This document shows, piece by piece, positions 14,399 through 22,044 of a DNA stretch of 40,265 bases. The stretch lies in the IMG/VR virus record IMGVR_UViG_3300044648_000380, positions 1 to 40,265 of that record; one strand, written 5' to 3'. The notes under the pieces are model-generated. The model was not told where the DNA came from. It saw nothing but the letters and a program-made list of their open reading frames with translations, and made no database searches. How positions within the stretch are numbered: the stretch's first letter is position 1; every line of letters starts with the position of its first letter. The translations under genes and the position numbers were made by a program. The stretch is from a virus.

Positions 14399-15651
14399 TG
14401 CCGGCCGTAACTGTTCATGGAGACACCCAGCAAGCAATCAGTTCGCTTACCCTCACCGGTGTTGCGCGGGGATCCAGGCACTATTTCGACCTGCTTCGCC
14501 TTTCGGAAAATGGGTTTCGGATTTACTCCGACCCCGAGAAAACCGCCCTCATCGCCGAAAGCGATTCGGATCCGTTTTGGCAGGAAATCCCCACCGGCCC
14601 CGGTGCTGAATTCATTTCGGAGGCCACATTGAGTGGAGCCCGCCCTTACCCCCAGATAACCGATGTGTCGCTCCAAAATTGGACAGCGAAAACGCTCGGC
14701 TCCGATTCTGCCATTCGCTCGTTCGCGAGCAACGGGTCGCGGATTCTAGCCGGTGGAGACGTCGCTGGAACCGGAGTCAACCTCAAGTATTCCGATGATT
14801 TCGGAGAAACCTGGAACGATGCAAACTGGGGCAACGACTTTCACGTTTACAGCATCGTCTGGACTGGAACTCAATTCGTGGGCGTCGGGCAGACCGGCAA
14901 GATTCGCACCTCCACAACCGGAACGTCCTGGACGACCCGCACCTCCGGAACGGCCCAGACCCTGATTTCGGTGGCCGTCGAATTTGGCGGCGGCACCATC
15001 GTGGCCGTAGGCGAGGGAAGTGTTGTCCTGACCTCCCCTGACGGAATAACGTGGTCCTCGCAGACCATCGCCGCAGGCGACAACTACGGCGTTTGTAATT
15101 CCTCAGCGTTCGGCTTCATCATCGTGCAGGCGAATGGTGATGTTTACACCTCTCCAAGCGGAGTGACGTGGACATTCAAGTCTTCCTTAGGGATTACCGC
15201 CAACAGCATCGTCAATGTTCCTGGCGGCTTCACGGTCGTGGTTGGGAACGGTGGCGTCATTCGTCGCTCGTCGGACCTCCTATCCTGGACCAACCCTTCC
15301 AGCGGCACATCTTCGCCTCTTTACAGCGTGAAGTGGATCGAAGTTGCGGGGCACTCATACCACGTCGCGGTCGGTAGCTCCGGGACAGTTCTCATCTCCA
15401 CGGACAGCGGCGACACATGGGCGGCTCCCGCAGGAGGCTCGGGAACGTCCGCCCTTCTCATCGGGGCCGGGCTTTTCCCCGACGTTTGCCTGTTCGGTGG
15501 TGTCGGTGGAGACGTTTCGGCTTCGATTATCGGCTTTCGTGTGACATCCTATCCCACCGCGGCCGACCGCACCGCCCTCACAAACGCGACGGACTACCAG
15601 GACGTTCCTTTCTCCGCCCAACCTGTAACCGTCTCCCTGGAGACCGCGTAA
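14398..15651 (+). CDS. Beta-propeller protein with Asp-box-like repeats, in the neck region
   Basis: 417 residues; ATG overlaps the preceding stop. From about residue 100 to 370 the protein is built of repeats of about 40 residues with the BNR/Asp-box look: S-DFGETW, S-TGTSW, SPDGITW, SPSGVTW, SSDLLSW and STDSGDTW, each preceded by strands such as IVAVGEGSVV or FTVVVGNGGVI. Six such boxes can be counted, enough for a six-bladed propeller of the sialidase or photosystem-assembly type. No sialidase arginine triad or catalytic Tyr/Glu pair is evident. The N-terminal 90 residues and C-terminal 40 are separate. Placement among head-tail joining genes suggests a neck appendage that binds glycans. 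Confidence 0.72.
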   Translation: MPAVTVHGDTQQAISSLTLTGVARGSRHYFDLLRLSENGFRIYSDPEKTALIAESDSDPFWQEIPTGPGAEFISEATLSGARPYPQITDVSLQNWTAKTLGSDSAIRSFASNGSRILAGGDVAGTGVNLKYSDDFGETWNDANWGNDFHVYSIVWTGTQFVGVGQTGKIRTSTTGTSWTTRTSGTAQTLISVAVEFGGGTIVAVGEGSVVLTSPDGITWSSQTIAAGDNYGVCNSSAFGFIIVQANGDVYTSPSGVTWTFKSSLGITANSIVNVPGGFTVVVGNGGVIRRSSDLLSWTNPSSGTSSPLYSVKWIEVAGHSYHVAVGSSGTVLISTDSGDTWAAPAGGSGTSALLIGAGLFPDVCLFGGVGGDVSASIIGFRVTSYPTAADRTALTNATDYQDVPFSAQPVTVSLETA

Positions 15652-16340
15652 TGCCGAACACGGTCTCGTTCAGCGTAACCGGGATCACACGGGAGGATCT
15701 CGCTTCTCCTCTTGATTTCGATCTGGTCCTGACGGCCGTTGCCGATAATCCCGTTTCGATCATCGAGCAGTACGGAAGCGGAATCTCCGGGCAGGTGAAC
15801 ATCGCTTCCCCGCTGCTTGCGGTTGATGGCGAAGGGTATATCCAGGCCTCGGTATTCGAGAATGAATCCAATATCCAGACGAGAATTCGCGAAGCCCTCA
15901 AATACCGGCTCGGCAGGATCAAGCCCGAGAACGGCTACACACTATCGATAGTGGAAGTGCTCGATGATCCCCCGGCCAAACTTTCCGACGCTCAGCAAAC
16001 TCCCGCCGTGGTCCCCATTTGGGGTAAGACCACCGTCGCCACGGAAACCAATTCAGACCTCGGCCTCGAAAGCCTCATTTGGCTTTACTGCCTGACCTCC
16101 GAAGAGTCCACGGTCTCCCTTTCCATCGAGAACCTGACCGCCAATTTCATGGCCTGCATTGGCCTTTTCCCGAACATGACCCACGAGGACGGCATAGAGA
16201 CCTGCCAGCGGGTCCGCCTTGCCTCTTTGGAGCCGTTCGGGAACAAAGAATCCCGCCCCGCAGTTGGGGTGAAAATCGGCCTCCGCATATGGTGGAGCGT
16301 CAGCACCAGAGATCCGTCAATCATGGGGAGCGCATTATGA
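15651..16340 (+). CDS. Tail-terminator-like minor tail protein
   Basis: 229 residues; ATG 15651 overlaps the stop before it by one base. A longer frame open upstream of this ATG overlaps the propeller gene and is not believed. The segment TRIREALKYRLGRIKPENGYTLSIVEV is reminiscent of the helix-then-NGY-strand pattern in tail-terminator and tail-completion proteins, which cap the tail tube. The remainder is strand-rich (VPIWGKTTVATE, STVSLSIENLTANF, VGVKIGLRIWWSV). Position just before the major tail protein fits a terminator. Family label moderately uncertain. Confidence 0.55.
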   Translation: MPNTVSFSVTGITREDLASPLDFDLVLTAVADNPVSIIEQYGSGISGQVNIASPLLAVDGEGYIQASVFENESNIQTRIREALKYRLGRIKPENGYTLSIVEVLDDPPAKLSDAQQTPAVVPIWGKTTVATETNSDLGLESLIWLYCLTSEESTVSLSIENLTANFMACIGLFPNMTHEDGIETCQRVRLASLEPFGNKESRPAVGVKIGLRIWWSVSTRDPSIMGSAL

Positions 16341-16513
16341 CCAGAGTCCGAGTCAACCAGGGAAAATCCGTCCTTCATAAGGGCGAGTGGCACGACCAGC
16401 GGGCGGAATTCGACTGCATGGACCCTAAGGAATACGGGGACGCGGTGACCATCATCGAGCCCAAGAAAACCAAACCCGAAACGTCCGAGATCTCCTCGGG
16501 CAAGGAGAAATAA
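16337..16513 (+). CDS. Small hypothetical tail-region protein
   Basis: 58 residues from ATG 16337 (ATGA overlap). It opens with a strand pair (TRVRVNQGKSVLHKGEWHD), and ends in a Lys/Glu-rich tail (PKKTKPETSEISSGKEK). It could be a minor structural component or an assembly factor of the tail tube. TAA is followed immediately by the ATG of the major tail protein. Confidence 0.5.
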   Translation: MTRVRVNQGKSVLHKGEWHDQRAEFDCMDPKEYGDAVTIIEPKKTKPETSEISSGKEK

Positions 16514-17482
16514 ATGGCTTCCGCAAGCGACTACACCAAAACCTTGATCCTCAAGATCGAAACCACCGGCGGGACCGCCGAATCCCTCGCCAACTCCGAC
16601 TTCGACGTGAAGGCCACGAATATCGAGGTGGACATGGAGATCGAGGAGCACGTCTTCGCCTTCGCCTCGAATCGGCATTCCTACGGGGCGTCGACCATGG
16701 GGAAGCGCCAGGTGACGTTCAAGTGCCGGGTCCCCCTGCTCCTGGGCGCGGGGGCGGCAACCGCTCCGAAGCTGGGCAAATTCTTCAAGTCGGCCGGCGC
16801 CCTCGAGACCGTCGTGGCGGATACCTCCGTCGCTTACACCCCTTCAAGGACGAAGGACGAGGGCACGGGTGTCTCGGCCACGATCGCCGTGCAGTACAAC
16901 TACGGATCGGGGAACTCAGTGCAGGTCAAGGGAAAGGGCTGCGTGGGAACCGTCGTCGTCGGGATGGAGAACGGCGCCCTTGTCGCGGATTTCGAATGGA
17001 CCGGCGCCCTGGTGGGGGTGACGGACGAAACCGCCTTGGTTCTCACCTCACCCGACACCGGGACCATCCCGAACATAGTGACCGGGGCGACTATCACCGT
17101 GGCCGCCGAGGCGATCCAGATCGACAATTTCGAACTTCGTTCGGGGAATACCGTGGAGCTGCGCGTGGACAACGCCGACACCACCGGTTACTCGGACGCC
17201 CGGATCGGCCTGCGAAACCCCGAACTTTCCCTGAACCCCCGCATGGATCTCCTCGCCACTCGTCCCTTCTACACGCGCTACGCCGCGGGCACGCAGGTCG
17301 CTTTCTCGGCCGCCACCGCGGCCGTCTCGGGCCTGAAGTGGACCATCACCGCCCCCAAGGCGTCCCTCAAGGGTGATGGATTCAACCCCGGCCTCCGGGG
17401 CCAGGAATCCACCTGGGACCAAACGTATTCCCTCCGCGAGAGCTCGGGGAACGACGAATGGCGAATTTTGCAGAGTGCCTGA
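16514..17482 (+). CDS. Major tail (tube) protein
   Basis: 322 residues, starting on the base after the preceding stop. It is strand-rich with Thr, Val, Gly and Ala and few Cys. Its N-terminus TKTLILKIETTGGTAESLANSDFDVKATNIEVD resembles tube-forming proteins, and it closes with LKWTITAPKASLKG and a short charged tail. Its location before the tail chaperones and tape measure is the classical place. Codon bias toward GC-ending codons fits high expression. The 200-300 part may form an additional Ig-like or tube-decoration domain, which cannot be verified here. Confidence 0.8.
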   Translation: MASASDYTKTLILKIETTGGTAESLANSDFDVKATNIEVDMEIEEHVFAFASNRHSYGASTMGKRQVTFKCRVPLLLGAGAATAPKLGKFFKSAGALETVVADTSVAYTPSRTKDEGTGVSATIAVQYNYGSGNSVQVKGKGCVGTVVVGMENGALVADFEWTGALVGVTDETALVLTSPDTGTIPNIVTGATITVAAEAIQIDNFELRSGNTVELRVDNADTTGYSDARIGLRNPELSLNPRMDLLATRPFYTRYAAGTQVAFSAATAAVSGLKWTITAPKASLKGDGFNPGLRGQESTWDQTYSLRESSGNDEWRILQSA

Positions 17483-17484
17483 TA

Positions 17485-18090
17485 ATGGCTGCTCGCATGG
17501 AGATAAGCGGGAAAAGGTATGGGCGCGCAATCGCCCTGCATTTCTCCCATTCAACCCGCCATAAAAAAGCGGTTTGGAAATGCATTTGCGACTGCGGGAA
17601 AGAATTCGAAGTAATCGCCTCGAGCCTCACAAGCGGACGCACGAATAGTTGCGGCTGTTTAAAACGGGAGGTAGAGGTTGTCGCCAACCTTATCCACGGC
17701 CTATCCGATAGTCCGGAATACAGGGCATGGAGTGGAATAATTCAAAGGGGAAGAGGAAGCCAACACCCCGAGGAATATTTCAATCGCGGTATTCGGGTTT
17801 CCGAACGATGGAAGGATTTCAGTCATTTTTATGAGGATATGGGGCCGCGGCCTGGCCCCGGTTATACCATCGATAGAATCGATAATGACGGAAATTACGA
17901 GCCGGGAAATTGCCGATGGGCAACTAAAACCGAGCAGGCCCAAAACCGTAGATCGACGGTAAACATCGACATAATGGGCCAGCGTAAGTGCAAGACGCAA
18001 TGGGCTCGTGACTTGAAAGTCTCCAGAAGCCAAATCGATTATCGCCTTAAAAAAGGTCGAGATTTGTCCCAATTGCTCAAGTCCGCGTAA
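17485..18090 (+). CDS. Free-standing HNH homing endonuclease with zinc-ribbon N-terminus
   Basis: 201 residues from ATG 17485, two bases after the tail gene stop; nine in-frame codons further upstream lie inside the tail gene. Residues 28-62 carry a zinc ribbon (WKCICDCGKEFEV then SCGCLKRE). The nuclease core is YTIDRIDNDGNYEPGNCRWAT with EQAQNRR, the HNH form common in phage homing enzymes. The C-terminus holds a helix-turn-helix (TQWARDLKVSRSQIDYRLKKG). It splits the tail tube gene from the tail chaperone genes, and its codon use is visibly less GC-rich than its neighbours. It is most likely a mobile intruder with no role in the tail. Confidence 0.85.
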   Translation: MAARMEISGKRYGRAIALHFSHSTRHKKAVWKCICDCGKEFEVIASSLTSGRTNSCGCLKREVEVVANLIHGLSDSPEYRAWSGIIQRGRGSQHPEEYFNRGIRVSERWKDFSHFYEDMGPRPGPGYTIDRIDNDGNYEPGNCRWATKTEQAQNRRSTVNIDIMGQRKCKTQWARDLKVSRSQIDYRLKKGRDLSQLLKSA

Positions 18091-18114
18091 AATCCACCAC
18101 ACAAAGGAGTCAAC

Positions 18115-18519
18115 ATGTCAAACGAAAAGCGGGTTATAACCCCCGAGATCGAGCGGGAGCTTCTGGCCTGCCTCCCCTTTGAGGAGGGGGAAACGGTCGA
18201 GGTCACCTTGAGCAATTTCACCAGCCTTCCGGAGAAGGTACGCCCGTACTTCCGCCTCGGTGCCCTGTCGTTCGACCAGCGAAGGCGAGCGACCCGGGAA
18301 ATGATGACCGAGGAAGGGCTTTCGCTCAAGACCATGACAGAGATCCTTCAGGAAGGCGTTCTCTCGGACTGGAGGAACTGGCGCACCCGTTCCCGGCCCG
18401 AGATCGCTTTCAGCAAGGAGGAAATCGGCAAGCTGACTCACGGCTACGTTGCCGCGCTTTTCTGGATGGCCTTCGGGTTCAACAACCCTAGCGCCCTGGA
18501 GCGTGAGGGTTTAGGGTAA
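18115..18519 (+). CDS. Tail assembly chaperone G
   Basis: 134 residues; ATG preceded by AAAGGAG. The protein is helical and acidic, with TPEIERELLACLPFEEGE, a centre of RRATREMMTEEGLSLKTMTEILQEG, and a hydrophobic helix (HGYVAALFWMAFGFNNPSALE). Length and position right before the tape measure are those of lambda-G-type chaperones. Near its 3' end the slippery heptamer GGGTTTA lies in the correct phase. A minor fraction of ribosomes should slip -1 and make a 250-residue GT fusion. G and GT bind the tape measure during tail assembly. Confidence 0.8.
   Translation: MSNEKRVITPEIERELLACLPFEEGETVEVTLSNFTSLPEKVRPYFRLGALSFDQRRRATREMMTEEGLSLKTMTEILQEGVLSDWRNWRTRSRPEIAFSKEEIGKLTHGYVAALFWMAFGFNNPSALEREGLG
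18507..18513 (+). promoter_or_regulatory. Slippery heptamer GGGTTTA for -1 frameshifting
   Basis: The G reading frame is GAG GGT TTA GGG TAA, so the heptamer reads G GGT TTA, the X XXY YYZ form. The -1 frame is closed by TGA at 18504-18506 and open from 18507 to the stop at 18864-18866, so the heptamer sits exactly in the 13-base window where a shift is possible (between that TGA and the G stop at 18517-18519). The same heptamer, in RNA form, is used by the yeast L-A virus. Confidence 0.85.
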
Positions 18520-18866
18520 TAGCCGCCTCTTGCGTCTACAAAAAGGACGGGACCCCCTGGCTTCGCCAGTCCTGCCTGAAGTGTAGACGCAACCCCGGCC
18601 TTCGTGAGGCGTGGGGGTGTGATAGTCCTTCGCAGAGAGTGGTTGAGGACGGAATACCGGGAGAGAATGGTGAACAAGTCGCGTACTACAGTTGCCCGAA
18701 CAGATTCATCCCTCGCTCCTGCAGGGAGTTTTACGAGCTGTACCGTTTTCGGGAAGTCGAATTTCCCCACACGATGCAGCCGTTCGAAAAGCTGGACAAA
18801 CGATATATCGCGTTTCGTCGATACTTCCTCTCCGTGCTCGCTGAATTCGAAGGAATCATAAAGTGA
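18507..18866 (+). CDS. Tail chaperone T domain, expressed as a GT fusion by -1 frameshift
   Basis: This frame has no sensible start near its beginning; an ATG at 18639 exists but is preceded by no ribosome site. After slipping at 18507-18513 the fusion continues RVIAASCVYKKDGTPW and adds 117 residues to 133 of G. The T part has a cysteine-rich zinc-like region (ASCVYKK, SCLKCRRNPG, WGCDS, YSCPN) and then a helical end (REFYELYRFREVEF, LDKRYIAFRRYFLSVLAEFEG). The stop overlaps the tape measure GTG start. Cys-rich T domains are less usual than in lambda, so this could be a distinct sort of T. Confidence 0.8.
   Translation, partial: GFRVIAASCVYKKDGTPWLRQSCLKCRRNPGLREAWGCDSPSQRVVEDGIPGENGEQVAYYSCPNRFIPRSCREFYELYRFREVEFPHTMQPFEKLDKRYIAFRRYFLSVLAEFEGIIK
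18530..18592 (+). ncRNA. Inverted repeat that could stimulate frameshifting
   Basis: TTGCGTCTACA at 18530-18540 pairs perfectly with TGTAGACGCAA at 18582-18592 (11 bp). Inside, CTGGC at 18557-18561 and GCCAG at 18565-18569 form a hairpin with a TTC loop. The long stem begins 16 bases after the slippery heptamer, further than the common 5-9 bases, so other pairing or a pseudoknot may bring structure closer. It lies inside the T coding frame and has no T-run, which argues against a terminator. Confidence 0.65.
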
Positions 18867-21271
18867 AGCCCCTCCTCCTTGTAGCCGACATCGACATTTC
18901 AAAAGCGGAAAAGGACTTCACGGCCCTTGTTCGCTCGATTGAGGCGGGAAACAAGCGCATGGCGTCTTCCACGGCGGCGCTTTACGGGGCATTCCTGAAT
19001 TCAAAAAGCGCGGAGGCGAAGGCCTACAAAGAGGAGGCAGCGGCGGCGGAGCGGTCGGAGAAACGCAAAACCTCGGCTCAGGAGTCCGGCGCCGCGGCCC
19101 GAACCGCCGCGAAGAAAAAGGAAGAAACGGCGACCGAGCGCCTTATCCGGGTTCAGAAAGAATGGGAAGCCCAGGTTTCAAAACAGCCCGTCTTCATCGC
19201 GAACCGTGCCCAGCTCAAGGGAGTTGGACCGATGCAGGGACCGCCTACCTTGGCCCAGCACGAGGACAACCAGCAAATGGCCGGGATCGGCCAGCAGGTC
19301 GCGGAAGTCCGGCGCATCGAAGCGGCCAAGACCGCGGCCGTGGCGGAAGGTGTACAGCAACGCCGCGCAATCAAGCAGACCGAAGCGTTCCAGCTTTCCG
19401 CCCACGACAAGGCTATTCTCCGCGAAGAACTCAAAACCGGCATGGCTAGGGCCAGCGCGGAGAATGACCTATTCCAGCGCCAACGCCAAACCACCCGCGC
19501 GCAAACTGTTTACCGCCTCAAGCTCGCAGGCGACGACGCTGAGATGCGGGAAAACATCCTCAAGACGCACCTCGCCAAAATGCGGGCGATCCAGCAGCGG
19601 GAAGAAGGGTTTTCCAAGACCCCTTTCCAAAGCATGCTTCGGAACCAGGGCGAACAAATCGCCATGTTCAAGAAGCTCGGGCCCGCGGCCCAGCAGGCCG
19701 GTTACCAGATTGGAGATTTTGCTGTCCAGGTCGCCTCGGGTCAGGGAGTAATTCGGCCTTTCATCCAGCAGGGAACCCAGCTTCTTCAGTTCTTCGGGCC
19801 CTGGGGATCGGTGATTGGCGCTGGCGTTGCGGTCCTTGGGGCTCTTTACGTTGGCCTGAAAAAGACCGGAGACGAGGCCGAGCGCACCAAAATCCGCTTT
19901 AAGGACTGGGCAACAGCAACCGCCGGCGCTACGGCCGCGCAAAAAGAGCATGAACAGGCGATCAAAGGGGCCGCCAAGGGCCTCGATATGTACGGGATCA
20001 ACGCCCGTATAGCTGAAGGACATCAGGAGTCCTACCGCCTTTCCATTGAGGCTACCACGAAATCCCTCCGCGGGATGTTCGGGTCGGTCGATGCGGCAAA
20101 GCAGCACGAAAAAGACCTGAAGGGACTGACAAAGGTTCAGGAGCTTGAGGAGAAGGTGCGCAAGGAAAGGCTGGCGGGGACCAAAAACCTGCCGAACGAT
20201 CTCGCCACCCAGGAAATTGACAATAGCTCAGAAATCACACGCATCAGGCAGGAATACGCGCAAAAGCGCGAGGAAGAAATCAAAGCGGGTAGAGCGGCTA
20301 TAACGGTAGATGCGGAGCTCAAGGCCGCCCTGGAAAAACAGGAGCAGTACAGCCAAGCGCAGCGTGCAAACATTCGGAAAGGCTATACCGACGCAGCCGC
20401 CCAAGAGACAACCAGGGGGATCGAGGAGCGCATCCGCCAACAAGCGGAAGCCCACAAGCGCGAACAGGAGGAAGCCAGGCGGTTCTACGAGGCGCAAGTC
20501 AGCGCCCAGCGCGACCTCCAAACCCGGCTATCCGAGGCCTACGGACAATCCGAAGCTGACCGCCTGCGTGCCAAGCAAATTGGCGAAGTGAGGGATCTCG
20601 AGGCGACGGTTGCCAACCTCGACCTTTCGATTGCCCAGTATGAGCAGTACCAAAACCGCCGGGATCTTCTTGAAGCCGTCCATGCCCAGGAGAGGATAAA
20701 CCAGGCCCACAAGGAGGAAGAGGAAAAGGCTGCCAAGGTTAAAAAGCTAAACAAGGAAATCCGCGACTCCTACATGGCCATTGGCATGGAAATAGCCGGT
20801 TTCATCGACAACCGGAAGCTCAACCAGGCCCTTCAGACCGCCCAGCAGGTCTACCGGATATTGTTGGCCGCCAAAGCCATCGCAGACGCGACGAAGGCCA
20901 TCAGCCTGCTTTCTGTTGCGGGGATCGGACTTGTTGGTGCTGGGTCCGCCGGGCTCATCAGCGGCCCCGCAGGGCTTGGTGGTCTAGGTGCGGTCGCGCT
21001 TGCTAAGGGGAATCAGCCCCAAGGAGGGGGACCGGAAGTTCTCCCAGCGGCGGGCCTTGCCAAGCGCGGAACCCCGGCAGCTTCCAGCACCAGCACGAAA
21101 TCCACCGTCCACCAATACAACCTAGGCGGGATCACGATCCAGATGCCCGCGGGCGCGACCCCTGCACAGGCCCGGCAGCTCGGGGAAATGGCCGGCGAAG
21201 GCCTTCTCTCCCGCCTGCGTCCGGCCCAAACCAATATCAAGGATGCCGATTACCTCGGGGTCTCGGGATGA
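18863..21271 (+). CDS. Tape measure protein
   Basis: 802 residues from a GTG that overlaps the T stop. The first 300 residues are Ala/Glu/Lys/Gln-rich helices. A hydrophobic segment at about 312-331 (SVIGAGVAVLGALYVGL) and another at about 682-715 (LLSVAGIGLVGAGSAGLISG) flank a long charged coiled coil (380-640). The C-terminus is Gly/Ala-rich with a Q-rich stretch. The usual rule of about 0.15 nm per residue gives a tail near 120 nm. It is among the longest genes in the window, in the expected place after the chaperones. It sets tail length and probably enters the host envelope during DNA delivery. Confidence 0.93.
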   Translation: MKPLLLVADIDISKAEKDFTALVRSIEAGNKRMASSTAALYGAFLNSKSAEAKAYKEEAAAAERSEKRKTSAQESGAAARTAAKKKEETATERLIRVQKEWEAQVSKQPVFIANRAQLKGVGPMQGPPTLAQHEDNQQMAGIGQQVAEVRRIEAAKTAAVAEGVQQRRAIKQTEAFQLSAHDKAILREELKTGMARASAENDLFQRQRQTTRAQTVYRLKLAGDDAEMRENILKTHLAKMRAIQQREEGFSKTPFQSMLRNQGEQIAMFKKLGPAAQQAGYQIGDFAVQVASGQGVIRPFIQQGTQLLQFFGPWGSVIGAGVAVLGALYVGLKKTGDEAERTKIRFKDWATATAGATAAQKEHEQAIKGAAKGLDMYGINARIAEGHQESYRLSIEATTKSLRGMFGSVDAAKQHEKDLKGLTKVQELEEKVRKERLAGTKNLPNDLATQEIDNSSEITRIRQEYAQKREEEIKAGRAAITVDAELKAALEKQEQYSQAQRANIRKGYTDAAAQETTRGIEERIRQQAEAHKREQEEARRFYEAQVSAQRDLQTRLSEAYGQSEADRLRAKQIGEVRDLEATVANLDLSIAQYEQYQNRRDLLEAVHAQERINQAHKEEEEKAAKVKKLNKEIRDSYMAIGMEIAGFIDNRKLNQALQTAQQVYRILLAAKAIADATKAISLLSVAGIGLVGAGSAGLISGPAGLGGLGAVALAKGNQPQGGGPEVLPAAGLAKRGTPAASSTSTKSTVHQYNLGGITIQMPAGATPAQARQLGEMAGEGLLSRLRPAQTNIKDADYLGVSG

Positions 21272-22044
21272 GTTATTCGATCCGCCTCACCGGAGAATCC
21301 ACTTCGGTTGACCTGAAAGTAAAGCCGTGGGCCACGACGCCTATTCGCCGGAACGTGGCCTGGGAACAAGATTCCTCGGGACGCTTTTTGCCTTCGGATC
21401 GTGGATCCCAGGCGGACTGGTACGACGCCCAGGTGACGGTGTTCGGGCAGAAGGCCGAGATGGAAACCTTTGGGTCCTGGCTAGACACGGAGGCCGGGGA
21501 AACCTTTACCATCGCCGTGACGAACGGGGTTTTATTCGCTCCGAACGTCGACCAAACCACCGCGAACACCGCGACGATCCTGGACATGGACCGCCTGAAG
21601 CGGCTTTTCTGGGCCTCCCCGACAAATGGGGTAGACGAGGTGACCTTTACCCTTAGGCTCGTCTCCCCGACCTTGTACGAGACCGCGGGAAGCCTTGCCG
21701 GCCTTCGCCTGCAGCCGGAGTATGAGCAGGATTCATCGTGGAGCAGGACGCCCACCTTTACCCAGAGCGGGGATGTGGTCCATCACGACCGCCGGGACCG
21801 CGCCGGGCGATTCCCGGGAAGGTTCAAGCAGACCACCGCCGAAATGATCCCGATCCTGAATTTCCTGATGGGAGGCGGGCGGGCAGAAGCTTTCACCTTC
21901 CCCACCTTGCCCGGGGTGACCTACCCCTTTGGAATCGCCCGTGGAGGGCTTCCGCTTTCCTGCCGGGCGCCTGAGTTTTCGGTGTCTCGTGAAGGCCTGA
22001 ACTTCTGGAACCTCTCCATTGACTTCGTGGAGGATTTCTCGTGA
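21268..22044 (+). CDS. Minor tail protein, distal-tail-like
   Basis: 258 residues; ATGA overlap with the tape measure. It is strand-rich and follows the tape measure as distal tail proteins do. It has an internal duplication feel: an N-terminal half ending in LRLVSPTLYE and a C-terminal half ending in LSIDFVEDF, each preceded by a segment that mentions ETFTIAVTNGVLFAPN or EAFTFPTLPGVTYPFG. Such paired domains are seen in tail adaptor proteins that cap the tube and hold the tip. The family name is not certain. Confidence 0.68.
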   Translation: MSYSIRLTGESTSVDLKVKPWATTPIRRNVAWEQDSSGRFLPSDRGSQADWYDAQVTVFGQKAEMETFGSWLDTEAGETFTIAVTNGVLFAPNVDQTTANTATILDMDRLKRLFWASPTNGVDEVTFTLRLVSPTLYETAGSLAGLRLQPEYEQDSSWSRTPTFTQSGDVVHHDRRDRAGRFPGRFKQTTAEMIPILNFLMGGGRAEAFTFPTLPGVTYPFGIARGGLPLSCRAPEFSVSREGLNFWNLSIDFVEDFS

